61,000 nt of DNA. Source: Clostridia bacterium. Its GTDB lineage: Bacteria > Bacillota > Clostridia > Oscillospirales > CAG-272. A program made the position numbers and the translations under genes. The notes beneath the pieces are model-generated. The model was not told the DNA's origin and did no database searches. It saw nothing but the letters and a program-made list of their open reading frames with translations. Positions 17,476 through 26,617 of the stretch are shown here, piece after piece (positions within the stretch are counted from its first letter, which is position 1; each line of letters opens with the position of its first letter). The stretch spans positions 1 to 61,000 of the forward strand of contig JAFTIH010000023.1 in assembly GCA_017456985.1 (NCBI GenBank). The letters are read 5' to 3'.

Positions 17476-17494
17476 GCGGGGGTCAGTGCTTGCC

Positions 17495-18340
17495 CTATTC
17501 TTGGCACGCGTGTGCCGTTTGCTCCTTTAAGTATTCTTCAAGGAGCGCGCACTGCTCGGAAAGGAATTCCGCTTTGTCCTCCGTTGCGTGAAAGTAACCC
17601 GCGCGAAAGCCCTTGACGCCGCTTTGTAAGAGTGTGAAGAGCTTTAATAGGTACCCCACGATGGCGTCGGGCGAGGGGTTTAACAGGACCTCGCAGGCGA
17701 CGGAAACGGAGAGTGCGGCGAACAGTGCGAGCGGCAGAAGAAAGGAAAGGGTGCGGCGGTGGCGCTGCTTGTCGGGAGAGAGGGAGAGCGGCGCGTGGAA
17801 CGCCGCGGCGGGACGCTCTGCGAGCAGGGCGCGTGGGGAAAGCGTGATCGCTTTCATCCCGTCGAGCGCGCGCAAAGCGCGCGCCTCCCGTCTTGTGCGC
17901 TCTCGCTTTTCCTTGGCACGAATGGCGGTGAGCGCTTCTTCATCCAAAAAGTGCTCGTGTAAGAGCTCGCGGCGTCGGGCTGCCGTTTCCTTCTCGGAGT
18001 ACGCCCTACAAAACGCCGCAACGGATGCGCCCGAGCCGTGTGTGCTGACCGCCTCGAAGAGAGCTGTGCGTTTCGAGAGAAGGGTAGAGAAGCGCTCTTC
18101 CTTTTCCCCCTGCGCGCGGCCCGTTTCAAAGAGGGAAACGTAGATGACGTAGGAGGAGAAAAGAAGGAGAAAAAAGGAAAGGGAAAAATTGACCGTGCTG
18201 ACGAAGGAAAAGGAAAGGTCGGTAAAGAAGAGCGCCGAGAAGATCAGCACCGTTGCCGCCGCGACGACGAGTCCGAGGTAGGAGAGAAGACCGCGCAGGG
18301 CGGGCTTTTTGGTGACGGGGAGAAGCCATTCGTCCTTCAT
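17495..18340 (-). CDS. Four-span membrane protein, last gene of the phage-like cluster
   Basis: The 281-residue product has two hydrophobic segments near residues 18-40 and 50-70, a long charged middle region (about 75-190, rich in Arg, Lys and Glu and probably coiled) and two more near 200-235. There is no signal peptide or recognised domain. It starts about 12 bases after the holin-like gene and ends just before the shared terminator. A role in membrane disruption or particle release is possible from position only. I do not recognise the family. Confidence 0.55.
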   Translation of the reverse strand: MKDEWLLPVTKKPALRGLLSYLGLVVAAATVLIFSALFFTDLSFSFVSTVNFSLSFFLLLFSSYVIYVSLFETGRAQGEKEERFSTLLSKRTALFEAVSTHGSGASVAAFCRAYSEKETAARRRELLHEHFLDEEALTAIRAKEKRERTRREARALRALDGMKAITLSPRALLAERPAAAFHAPLSLSPDKQRHRRTLSFLLPLALFAALSVSVACEVLLNPSPDAIVGYLLKLFTLLQSGVKGFRAGYFHATEDKAEFLSEQCALLEEYLKEQTAHACQE

Positions 18341-18352
18341 ACGCGTGCCTCC

Positions 18353-18697
18353 TTACTCGGTGTTCCGCTCCGCTCGCGCGGCAAGGCGGAAGCACAGGGC
18401 TCCCGCAAGACTTGTGGGAAAGGAAATGAGTGCGATGACGCGCACCGAGGAAAGAATGGGTGCGCTCACCGTTAAGAAAAGCCACAAAAGAAACCAGACG
18501 AGCCAAGCGGAGGGAGTTTTTAAGCGCTCACGCAGAATGCGAAAGAGGGGAATTGCGGCGAGCGTGAGCAAAAGGAGGGCAAGAAGGGAGAGGGCGCTCT
18601 CTCCCCTCCCGAGCCAGAGCGGGAAATGCTCAACCGTGGCGACGGCGGGGGGCAGGATGCAAAGCAAAAGCCCGAGGGCACGGAACAGGTGCTTCAC
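18353..18697 (-). CDS. Small holin-like membrane protein
   Basis: A protein of 114 residues, mostly hydrophobic, with three or four predicted membrane segments and a short charged C-terminus (RLAARAERNTE). It starts with GTG and overlaps the upstream stop in GTGA. Size, hydrophobicity and place at the end of a virion gene cluster fit a holin, but sequence alone does not prove it. No endolysin gene is adjacent, which is unusual for a functional lysis cassette. Confidence 0.45.
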   Translation of the reverse strand: MKHLFRALGLLLCILPPAVATVEHFPLWLGRGESALSLLALLLLTLAAIPLFRILRERLKTPSAWLVWFLLWLFLTVSAPILSSVRVIALISFPTSLAGALCFRLAARAERNTE

Positions 18698-19293
18698 GAG
18701 TGGGACCCTAACGTCTTTTTCAAGCGATAGTAGCTTTCCGCCATGCTGTCCTTTTGCGCCTGGGGCAGATTGACGGACGAAAGAAGCTCGTAAAACAGCT
18801 CCGTTTCGGTTGCAAGCACGGCGGCGGTGGCTTTGCGCTCCTTCTCACTCTCGGCAAGCGCCGCCTCGATGGTGGCAAGGCGCTCACCAAGGGATATGAG
18901 GGCGTCGCGGCTCTCGTGAACTGCTCCGAGAAGGGGGGCGGTCTGCGCCTTGACGTCGGTGAGCACCGCAGACGCCTCGCTCGTGAATTTTTCGGTTACC
19001 TCGCCCGTTTTTCCGAGAAGCGAGGCGAGGGCGGACAGTCCCGAGCGCACCAAGGGCAAAAGTCCCTTCTTGTAAAGAAACGCCACGAGCAGAGAGCCAA
19101 GGAGCGTTAAGGAGCCGAGGATGGTGTCCGCGTTCTCGGTGAAAAAGTCGGCAACGAGGGTGGTAAAGGGGGTGCTCTCTTCCATAGCTGCTCCGTCCTC
19201 GGGGACCGCGGCGTCCTCCGACGCAAGCACGGGTACGAGCAGAAGGAGTGCAAGCAAAAGAGAAAGCAAGGATAATGCGAGAATTTTTTTCAT
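18694..19293 (-). CDS. Exported coiled-coil protein with a membrane segment
   Basis: The 199-residue protein starts at MKKILALSLL, chosen for CAGGAGGAAC upstream; the longer frame has no site. A signal peptide ends near LASED (about residue 24). A second hydrophobic stretch (about residues 56-75, ILGSLTLLGSLLVAFLYKKG) precedes a long helical region with heptad-like leucines up to the end. A spanin-like or envelope-bound role in particle release can be imagined, but no family was recognised. Confidence 0.5.
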   Translation of the reverse strand: MKKILALSLLSLLLALLLLVPVLASEDAAVPEDGAAMEESTPFTTLVADFFTENADTILGSLTLLGSLLVAFLYKKGLLPLVRSGLSALASLLGKTGEVTEKFTSEASAVLTDVKAQTAPLLGAVHESRDALISLGERLATIEAALAESEKERKATAAVLATETELFYELLSSVNLPQAQKDSMAESYYRLKKTLGSHS

Positions 19294-19309
19294 AAGTTCC
19301 TCCTGATTT

Positions 19310-19696
19310 TTAAGTAAAAAGTCTGCGGCTCTTTGCCGCGTTTTCAAGCATCGCGATGCGCTCGCGCAGGGCTTCCACCGTGCGAGTAAGCTCGCACAGG
19401 GCAAGATGCTCTTGCACGAGAAGCGCATCGGCGGGCAAGCCGACGGGCATCACGGCGGCGCCGTCGTAAAACAGGCTTTCCGCAGGAATGATGCGGTTCT
19501 CCGAGCGAAGCGCGATGCGGTTTTCGCCCTTGTGCAGGGCGGCGGGTGGCAGCGTCACCTTGCCGTGGCGGGCGATGAGGCGGCGTCCGTTGCAAAACAA
19601 GTCGTATCCTGTCGGCACCGAGATGACCGTAGGACGGCCGAGAGATTTTTCGCGCTCGGCGAAGAAGGCGTTTTTGCCATCGAAAAGAAGGGTCAC
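19310..19696 (-). CDS. Small tail-associated protein
   Basis: The 128-residue protein starts at GTG 19696 (VTLLFDGKNAFFAE), with GAGAGGAGAT upstream and a GTGA overlap with the previous gene. The N-terminal 90 residues look like a beta-rich domain (TVISVPTGYDLFCNG, KVTLPPAALHKGENRIAL), and the C-terminus is a short coiled coil (LTRTVEALRERIAMLENA). By place and shape it may attach or cap a tail fibre. This is inference only. Confidence 0.5.
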   Translation of the reverse strand: MTLLFDGKNAFFAEREKSLGRPTVISVPTGYDLFCNGRRLIARHGKVTLPPAALHKGENRIALRSENRIIPAESLFYDGAAVMPVGLPADALLVQEHLALCELTRTVEALRERIAMLENAAKSRRLFT

Positions 19697-19920
19697 TCGC
19701 TCATCTCCTCTCCGTAGATCTCGGCGCGTGCCGCCTTTTTGCACGCCTCGACAAAGTCGTAATACGTCCCGAAATTTTCGGGCTTTTCCTCCCGCCTGCG
19801 GAGCAGGGAAAGCTCCTCGGACAGGGAATACCGCTCGCGCACGAGGGCGTGGACACGGGCGGCGTAAAGAGCGTCAAGCGTGCCGTTCTTCTCGGCAAGC
19901 TTTTTTTGTGATTTCGTCAT
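19693..19920 (-). CDS. Small charged protein after the tail fibre
   Basis: The 75-residue protein starts at MTKSQKKLAEKNG with AAGGAGGTCTG upstream; an ATG six codons earlier was rejected. It is helical and charged (RERYSLSEELSLLRRREEKPENFG). No family was recognised. It lies between the fibre and the small tail-associated gene, so it may be a fibre chaperone or accessory protein. Confidence 0.5.
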   Translation of the reverse strand: MTKSQKKLAEKNGTLDALYAARVHALVRERYSLSEELSLLRRREEKPENFGTYYDFVEACKKAARAEIYGEEMSE

Positions 19921-19934
19921 ACAGACCTCCTTGC

Positions 19935-21986
19935 TCAAACGAGCTTCAATTGATATAAAAGGTTCACGACGGCGTTGCTGACCGCCTCGCCGTTCTCATC
20001 GACTACCTTGACGGTGTCCCCCTTTTCAAGGGGCAGATAGATCGCCGCTTCGCCGTTTTCCAAGAGGGCGGGAGGAAAGCTGTATTCCTCGTAAGGGAGC
20101 AAAAACGTCACGCAAAAGGGCTGTGCGGCAAGCAGCGCGCAAAGGGTCTCTTTCGTGGTGACGTTGGGACAGGCGAGCATCAGCCGTCCCTCCTCGTACC
20201 ATACGCGGCAGGGGATCGCATCCGTTTCGTCAAACTGAAAAAAGCCGCTGGTTTTTAACGCTTCGGGCTCCTCATCGATGGGAAGGGCAAAGACGCCCGC
20301 CGTGTCCGTTTCCTCCCACGCCTCCTCTCCGCAAAGGGAAAGGGTCTTAATGTAGTTTGCGTAGAAAAACGACTCGAAATCGTAATAATTCATGTCCTGT
20401 GCATCGAACACGTGGCCGTATCCGGGAAGAGAGGTGAGCGCATCGGGGAGGGGGATGCGGACGTCCTCGTGGCGAGGCATAAACACGCCGTCCCCGTTTT
20501 TTTCTTCTAACATCACGTTTTTAACGAGAAGCTTAACGCCCGTGCTTTGACTTGCCGTGCTTGCGGCATAGACGGTAAAGCTTGCGAGCGGGATGCTTGC
20601 AGAAAGGGTATAGACGGCGCGATTGTTCTCTTGCAGAGTGACGAAGGCGTCCTTTTCGCTTCCGTCCGCAAAAGACAGACGAATTAAAATACGTGACGCG
20701 CTGCGCTCGGCAAGGTGGTCAAAGCTCAAAACGTAATCTCCCACAGGCAAGGGCTCCTTTAAAGAAAGCGTGACTGCCGCCGTGCCGCTTGCTTGGGAAT
20801 CCCCCGTCCAACGGTTTTTTGCGCAGATCAGAAAGGCTCGTGCCGTGTGAATAGGACGCAAAAAGCTCGTCTTTTCGTGCGTTTCGGGAATGATGTAGGC
20901 GTTAAAGGAAAGCTGAAAGCGAAAATCCGAAAAGACGGTGTCGGCGGCGGCAGAAAACGAGAGCGTGGTTGCCATTTCTTCGTCAGCGGAGGCGATAGGC
21001 TTCAGCGTGCTTTTCGTTTTTCCCGTTTCAAGAGCAAACGTGAGGGATTCGGTGCCTTTTGAAAAGACGACCGAAATGCTGGGACTCTCGCCCGCACTCG
21101 TTACTTCGCCGCCAAGATAAAAGAGCTTTAAGGCGTAAGCAAGCATTTTGGCAGGGATATAAAGCGGGATCTCGACGCTCGCACCCGCCGCAAGGGTACC
21201 GTTTAAGACGAGGGAGCTCGTTTGTGCGTCGTAGGTGAGCGAGAGCCCGTCCGTCCCGGGAAACAAAAAGGGAAGCGCCGCCTCGGGCATCAGATTTTCG
21301 GCGCTTGCCGCCTTGGGCGGGTTGTGCCAGAGCGTACAAAGCATCGCGTTTCCGAGGCTGTTTTGGGGCGGTGTGATGGTGGCACCCGTGTGCTCCGTGT
21401 AGTCGTAATAGTAGATCGTGTCCTCCGCCGCACGCTCCAAGACGGAGACGCGCCTGGAAAAGGCGGCGGTGACGTCATCGACCTTCTTGCGAAGCACCTC
21501 CGCCAGCTCTGCAAGCAGATCCTTTTTATAAAAGATTAGGCGGTTATCCTTGCTGATGGACGCGGCGTAGATGCAATCCCCCTCTCCCACCGTTTCCACG
21601 GAAATGAGCTTAAGCGCATCCACGTCCTTTTCCAAAACCTCAAGGATCTCGGCAAGCGGACGCGCACCGTCGGGCGCAAAATACGTAGCAAGCGAGCCGT
21701 CGGCGACGTCGCGAAAGAGGTCTTCGAGAGAATGTCCCTCGAAAATGTGGGTAGCGATGAGCGAGGCAAAGCTCTCGCTCGCGCCCTTTTCCTCGAAAAG
21801 TCCCAAGGAATCCACGAGGTCGTTCAGGGCATCCGCAAGTAAGAGTGGAAGCGCGTCAAAGGCGGCGCGCAGCTCACTTGCTGAAAGCACCTCGCCCGAA
21901 TAGAGAGAGGGAAAGGAAGGACGCGAGGGCAGATTGCTGATGCGGCACGCTTCGATCTCCGAGGGTTTGATTTTATAAATAGGCAT
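19935..21986 (-). CDS. Probable tail fibre / receptor-binding protein
   Basis: The 683-residue protein begins MPIYKIKPSEIEACRISN and continues with a helical segment (ELRAAFDALPLLLADALNDLVDSL) of a kind I associate with tail-end proteins of Firmicutes phages. The long remainder is beta-rich with Thr, Ser and Ala. It has no enzyme motif. Position directly after the nozzle-like gene supports a role in host recognition. The start has AAAGGAAA upstream. Confidence 0.6.
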   Translation of the reverse strand: MPIYKIKPSEIEACRISNLPSRPSFPSLYSGEVLSASELRAAFDALPLLLADALNDLVDSLGLFEEKGASESFASLIATHIFEGHSLEDLFRDVADGSLATYFAPDGARPLAEILEVLEKDVDALKLISVETVGEGDCIYAASISKDNRLIFYKKDLLAELAEVLRKKVDDVTAAFSRRVSVLERAAEDTIYYYDYTEHTGATITPPQNSLGNAMLCTLWHNPPKAASAENLMPEAALPFLFPGTDGLSLTYDAQTSSLVLNGTLAAGASVEIPLYIPAKMLAYALKLFYLGGEVTSAGESPSISVVFSKGTESLTFALETGKTKSTLKPIASADEEMATTLSFSAAADTVFSDFRFQLSFNAYIIPETHEKTSFLRPIHTARAFLICAKNRWTGDSQASGTAAVTLSLKEPLPVGDYVLSFDHLAERSASRILIRLSFADGSEKDAFVTLQENNRAVYTLSASIPLASFTVYAASTASQSTGVKLLVKNVMLEEKNGDGVFMPRHEDVRIPLPDALTSLPGYGHVFDAQDMNYYDFESFFYANYIKTLSLCGEEAWEETDTAGVFALPIDEEPEALKTSGFFQFDETDAIPCRVWYEEGRLMLACPNVTTKETLCALLAAQPFCVTFLLPYEEYSFPPALLENGEAAIYLPLEKGDTVKVVDENGEAVSNAVVNLLYQLKLV

Positions 21987-22025
21987 AGTTTTTCCTTTCC
22001 GAGGCGGCTTTTGCCGCCTCTGTTT

Positions 22026-24950
22026 TTATGGCTTGATCCTTCCCGACGGGTAGAAGGAATAGGTGAGTGAAAAAATACCGAAGGGTGCGCGGTGAGCGCT
22101 CGACTCGAACAGGTATTGCTTATAGCACCAGCCGCGCTCACGCTCCCGAAGCGGGACGCTCGTAAAATCGTCCGTGGTGAAGGTGAAGGCGGAAAAGTCG
22201 GTGTCGGCGGCGTCGGCGGCACCCGGGGCGAGCGTATCGCACAAACGGAAGGGGTGGCGGTCGGTGCGCACGAGCACCGAGATCTTACCGCCCGCAAGGG
22301 TCTTGAGCTTGACCGTTGGACTGCGCGGGACGGTGTCCTTGGCGTATTGGGGCGCATCGCCGTCGTCCGTCGCAAGCGCGCACGCGCACCGATAGGGGTG
22401 TCCGTCAAAGGAGTAATAATAGCGGTGGATCTTTCCGCTTTGTGCGCGCTCCCCGATGGGCTTGACAAGGCACGCACAGTCGCCGTCGTGGTAAACGTCG
22501 GCAAAGATCAAGGCGTCGTAGCGGTCGTCGTGGCGCTCATAAAGCCGCTCGCGCGTGAGCATATCCTCGCTGAACAGGCGGGGGAGCATCTTGTTTAGCG
22601 CGCTGTAGGTGCCGTCCTCGTTCTTGAGGTAGCGAGGGGTGGGGGCACAGCGGTACAGCGCCTGTCCGCGCTTGTCGGTGTTGAAGCACCCAACGGCGCC
22701 CTCTGCCGTGCCGTAGTAGAGCGCGTGCTCGGTGGCGCAAAGCACCGTCGCAGGGAAGAAGGTACCGCCCTTGCGCTCGCCGTCCGTATCGACGGGATAG
22801 GAGCCCTCTGCTTCCTTGGAGTAATAGACCTGACCGCCTGTAAGCGTGAGGGAATACACGGGTCCCGCCGCCTCCTCGCCCACGCGCGGATGGATGCAAA
22901 GACCCTGCTCCGCCCCGCCCTCGGGAAGGTGTGCCGTATAGCGATATACGGGCACGTCCCCCGCATAGGAGCCGACACCCGAAAGCCGATACCATTCGTA
23001 TTCGGCGCTCCCGCCCGTAGCGGTGCGGCGCTTGGCGTTTCCGAGGTATATCCGACCGTTTGTCAGCAGATAAAAAATCCCCTCGAAAATTGCCGCCGAG
23101 GCGTTTGCCGTGTCCTCGTTTGCAAGATGCAGATCCACGGCACCCGAGCGGGGAAGCAAAATGCGGTCGTTTTCCGTATCGCCCGGCACGAGGGCAAAGA
23201 GCCCGCGCTTACCGAGAAAAAGGGCTTCTCCGTCGTAATGGAGCGCAAGATCTCCCGCAACGCCCACCCCGGGGAAGGATGACACGGTGGGATAGACGCG
23301 GGGGACGAGGTCGTTTCCGCCCGATGCGGGGGTATGGAAGAAGATCTCGCCCTCCCCGCCGCCGTGCGCCTTGCAAACGGCAAGCAGTCCGCCCGTCACG
23401 AGAAAGGCGCGGTTGGGAACGGCGCCCGTGCCGTCGTTGAAATAGTTGAAGCACCCGACGTAGAAGGGATTGTTAACGCCGCTGTCGTCGGGCGCCGAGA
23501 AAAAGACGGTGTTGGGGAACTTTTCGTTGCCCGTGAAGAAGACGCGCCCGTCGTATTTTCCCACGGTGCGACACCCGCAAAGGGCGTCCCGCCCCTCCGT
23601 GCCAAAGCCGCCGCCGATCTCGGAAAAACGGGTGGGGGAAACCGTCGCGCGCACGGTTAAGCGTTTTCCCTCCACAAGCGCGGGACTTGACACGAATAGC
23701 TCGACGTGGGTGACGAGCTCGTCCGTGCGCACCTCGCGGTAGCGGATGTAGCCGTCCTCGTAGGGAAGGAAGGATTGCGCAAGCACCGTCCCCCCGAGCG
23801 CGACCTCACAAAGCGAAAGACAGGGCTCGTACAGCGGATAGCGATAGACGGTCCCGCTGCTCTCAAACGGCTCTGCCGAGAAGACTACCTCGGCGCCCGC
23901 CGCCGCGGGATCGGCACCCTCTGCGAAGGTGATGGCGGCATACTCTTCCTCGGTGCCTCCAAAGCGCACCTCTGCGAGCGACTGGCAATAGGTGAAGGCA
24001 CCCTCGTCCACGTGGTTGAGCGCCCCCGCGCCAAGATAAAGCTGGGAGAGGGACAGACAACCGAAAAAGGCTTCCCTGCCGATGCCGTAGGTTTGAGAGG
24101 GGAGCGACAAGACCTTAAGGGCGCTGTCGCCGTAAAAGGCGCGCGGACCGATCAGGGTGACCGTTTCGGGGAGCGAGATGGAGAGAAGACCCATCATCCC
24201 CGCAAAGCCGTCCGTGGCGACTGCCGTCACCGTATAGCTTTCGGCGCCGATCTTGACGCTCGGGGGGACGGTGACCTTGCCCACGCCCCGATATTCCTTT
24301 GACATTCTCACAGTGCAGGTCTTTTCCTCCTCATTCAGTACCGAGAATAAAAGACCGTTTTCCGTGACGGCGCTCTCGTACGCGCCGTCGGCAGTGAAGG
24401 CGATGCGCACGGTGTTCGAGAGCAGATTGCGCTGCTCGTGCGGCACGCCGTTGAGGTAGGTTAAGGGCACGTAGGCGAGAGATTCGTTTTGATCAAGCGT
24501 TAAGAGCGTTCCGTCGCGCTCAATGCAAAGGTACCTGCCCCCGATCAGAAGGCAAAGCCGCTCGCCAAAGGAGAATGCGCAGCCCTTTTCCGCCTTTACG
24601 GTGACGTCGAGGGGCGCGACCGCCGCGAGCGTGAGGGGATAGTTGCGCAGCCGCTCGGGAAAGCGGAAGAGCCGCTCCCCTGCGTGGACGACGAGGTAGT
24701 CCTCGCCCCCGACGCGATGGCGGAAGATGCCGAGCACGGGCGCGCCGAAGCGGGCAAAGGAGCGAAAGCCGGGAAAGCTCTCGGTGGCAACGCCGTCGGT
24801 GGCGACGGGATCGCACCACATATTTTCAAGGAAAGCAAAGTGCTTTCGCGACACCTCCGAGGGGTCGGAGGAGAGGTCCACGCCGCGCAAGGCGGTATAG
24901 TAGCGGTGATAAATTTGGTTGCCGCTGAAAGAATATCGGCTCGTTTTCAT
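22026..24950 (-). CDS. Tail-nozzle-like protein with an inserted leucine-rich repeat domain
   Basis: The product has 974 residues and overlaps the connector gene in ATGA. The start region (ALRGVDLSSDPSEVSRKHFA, residues 20-39, then NMWCDP) resembles tail-nozzle (tubular protein B/gp10-type) proteins of short-tailed phages, and the bulk is repeated beta-strand blades consistent with a propeller. Residues about 225-345 hold BspA-type leucine-rich repeats (VTVPPSVKIG, SLPETVTLIGPRAFYG, EGAFTYCQSLAEVRFGG). Such repeats usually bind surfaces of other cells. The combination is unusual. No signal peptide. Fold calls are by pattern and need a structure comparison. Confidence 0.55.
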   Translation of the reverse strand: MKTSRYSFSGNQIYHRYYTALRGVDLSSDPSEVSRKHFAFLENMWCDPVATDGVATESFPGFRSFARFGAPVLGIFRHRVGGEDYLVVHAGERLFRFPERLRNYPLTLAAVAPLDVTVKAEKGCAFSFGERLCLLIGGRYLCIERDGTLLTLDQNESLAYVPLTYLNGVPHEQRNLLSNTVRIAFTADGAYESAVTENGLLFSVLNEEEKTCTVRMSKEYRGVGKVTVPPSVKIGAESYTVTAVATDGFAGMMGLLSISLPETVTLIGPRAFYGDSALKVLSLPSQTYGIGREAFFGCLSLSQLYLGAGALNHVDEGAFTYCQSLAEVRFGGTEEEYAAITFAEGADPAAAGAEVVFSAEPFESSGTVYRYPLYEPCLSLCEVALGGTVLAQSFLPYEDGYIRYREVRTDELVTHVELFVSSPALVEGKRLTVRATVSPTRFSEIGGGFGTEGRDALCGCRTVGKYDGRVFFTGNEKFPNTVFFSAPDDSGVNNPFYVGCFNYFNDGTGAVPNRAFLVTGGLLAVCKAHGGGEGEIFFHTPASGGNDLVPRVYPTVSSFPGVGVAGDLALHYDGEALFLGKRGLFALVPGDTENDRILLPRSGAVDLHLANEDTANASAAIFEGIFYLLTNGRIYLGNAKRRTATGGSAEYEWYRLSGVGSYAGDVPVYRYTAHLPEGGAEQGLCIHPRVGEEAAGPVYSLTLTGGQVYYSKEAEGSYPVDTDGERKGGTFFPATVLCATEHALYYGTAEGAVGCFNTDKRGQALYRCAPTPRYLKNEDGTYSALNKMLPRLFSEDMLTRERLYERHDDRYDALIFADVYHDGDCACLVKPIGERAQSGKIHRYYYSFDGHPYRCACALATDDGDAPQYAKDTVPRSPTVKLKTLAGGKISVLVRTDRHPFRLCDTLAPGAADAADTDFSAFTFTTDDFTSVPLRERERGWCYKQYLFESSAHRAPFGIFSLTYSFYPSGRIKP

Positions 24951-25516
24951 CCTTTATCCCATCCGTTTCGTATCAGAATTGACGCACCGCCGTGGCGGTT
25001 AAGGCATCGCGAAAGCTCCTCCGCCTCGGTGTGGTAGAGCGAGAGGTAGTGGGTGGCAAGCTCCCCGCGGTCGTCGAGCCAAAGGTAGGACGCCACGAGC
25101 GGAGCAAGCAGGCTTTCCGCGTAAGGGGCAACGTCAAGCTCCTCGTCTAAGCAGTCCACCGAAAGCTGTCTTGGGCGGTGCAAATACCGTACCGTGAAGG
25201 CGCCCGCAAGCCCGCGCGCCAGGATGATGCGGCTCCCTTCCACACGGAAATCCCTGCCCTCGACGGGTCGGACGTCCTCCCCGAAGAGGACTTCTCGGGG
25301 AAACCCCGAGAAGTCCGAGACCAGCTCGGCAAGGTCAAAATCGGCGCTCCGCTTCCCGTCAACGACGGGAAGGGAGTACAGAGAAATGCGGGGAAAGCGT
25401 CTTGCGATACGGGAAAGAGAAAGATTTGCCGCACGGTAAAAATACGGCTCGTTATCTTCGAGTGTTCTGGCAAAGCCCATTTGCGCGACCGTGGTGTATA
25501 ATTCTTTTCCTGTCAT
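24947..25516 (-). CDS. Head-tail connector / adaptor-like protein
   Basis: The 189-residue protein has helical N- and C-terminal parts (MTGKELYTTVAQMGFARTL; LLAPLVASYLWLDDRGELA) around a beta-rich middle with RYLHRPRQLS. Size, place between capsid and nozzle genes, and the helical pattern match adaptor proteins that sit below the portal. The stop overlaps the nozzle-like gene start. The family is inferred from context. Confidence 0.55.
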   Translation of the reverse strand: MTGKELYTTVAQMGFARTLEDNEPYFYRAANLSLSRIARRFPRISLYSLPVVDGKRSADFDLAELVSDFSGFPREVLFGEDVRPVEGRDFRVEGSRIILARGLAGAFTVRYLHRPRQLSVDCLDEELDVAPYAESLLAPLVASYLWLDDRGELATHYLSLYHTEAEELSRCLNRHGGASILIRNGWDKG

Positions 25517-25529
25517 AGCGGCGCTTCCT

Positions 25530-26591
25530 TTACAGCTTGGTCGCGCCCTCTACCGTGCTCTCGGAATCTACCGCAAGCAGGATATGCTTGTAGGTACCGA
25601 AGCCCACGCCGAAGCGGCATCTGCCGTTCCAGATGTAGTTGCCCGTGTGGTTATCCACCCAGTTGGAAACGGTGAGGGGAACGCGGTTGAAGAACATATT
25701 GCCCGAGAGGTTCTTGTTCGCCTCGCTGGACATAATGAGCACACGGTCGTCCTCGCTCTGCCAGCCGGGCATCACGACGATGTTCCAATTGCCGTATTGC
25801 AGATTGATATCGTTGTAGCCGTTGCCGAGCGCGCCCTCCGAGCCGCATACCTTCTTGACGATAGCCTCCGCCATCGGGCGGTTGCCGGGCAGAATGATGG
25901 TGTCGGCAGTGTAGCCCAGGATCTCGCCGTTTTCGTCCTTCATATTGCGGATCTTGGCGGCAAGCTCACCGAGCGCTGCCTCAAAGGCGGCGGTGGAGGC
26001 GATGCGGGCGTCGCCCGTGCCGCTCTTAAAGACGTCGCCGAAGAAGTAGTTGCTCTGCGTGCCGTTTGCGCGTCTGCCGCCGTAGGTGTGGGCGGAGGAG
26101 AAGAGCGGCTCGCCGTCGGGTGCGGTCAAATCGAGCTTCGCCTTGGCGAATACGCCCTCCTTCTCGGTGCCGTGCGAAAGCGCGTACTCGCAGATCTTGT
26201 GCATCGTCTTGTAGTAGGCGCGGGTGAAGTTCTCCGCGCGGCGGCGGGCGTCGGCGGCGACGCCGTAGTTGGCGTCCTCCATCATCTGTGCGGTGATGGT
26301 GAACTCCTTCATAAACTGGATGTGCTCGATGAACTTGCGGTAGGTTTCCTCCACCGAGTCGTTTTCGGCACCTGCACCCTCCTCGGCGGCGGCAAAGACG
26401 CCAAATTCGTTCTGACCGACGATGGTCTCGCCGAACTTGGAAGAGCGCTCGACGTTGAAGAGCCAGTCACAGATGCCTCCGCGCTTGGTCTGCAAGTCGC
26501 TTTCGTGCTCAATGACCATCTTGATGGGGGTTTCAAGCTTACCGATGGCGGCGTTGGAGAAGCCGCTGTTTTCAGAATAAATGATCGACAT
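25530..26591 (-). CDS. Major capsid protein
   Basis: The 353-residue protein has the features of an HK97-fold capsid protein: a mostly helical N-arm, an extended central region (GQNEFGVFAAAEEGAG, then MKEFTITAQMMED), and a helical spine (AAFEAALGELAAKIRNMKD) before a C-terminal domain containing TIILPGNRPMAEAI. It follows scaffold- and decoration-like genes, as is usual for head operons. A long opposite-strand reading frame across it is a composition artefact. Confidence 0.75.
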   Translation of the reverse strand: MSIIYSENSGFSNAAIGKLETPIKMVIEHESDLQTKRGGICDWLFNVERSSKFGETIVGQNEFGVFAAAEEGAGAENDSVEETYRKFIEHIQFMKEFTITAQMMEDANYGVAADARRRAENFTRAYYKTMHKICEYALSHGTEKEGVFAKAKLDLTAPDGEPLFSSAHTYGGRRANGTQSNYFFGDVFKSGTGDARIASTAAFEAALGELAAKIRNMKDENGEILGYTADTIILPGNRPMAEAIVKKVCGSEGALGNGYNDINLQYGNWNIVVMPGWQSEDDRVLIMSSEANKNLSGNMFFNRVPLTVSNWVDNHTGNYIWNGRCRFGVGFGTYKHILLAVDSESTVEGATKL

Positions 26592-26617
26592 ATCGTGTTT
26601 CCTTTCTTACGTTGTTT

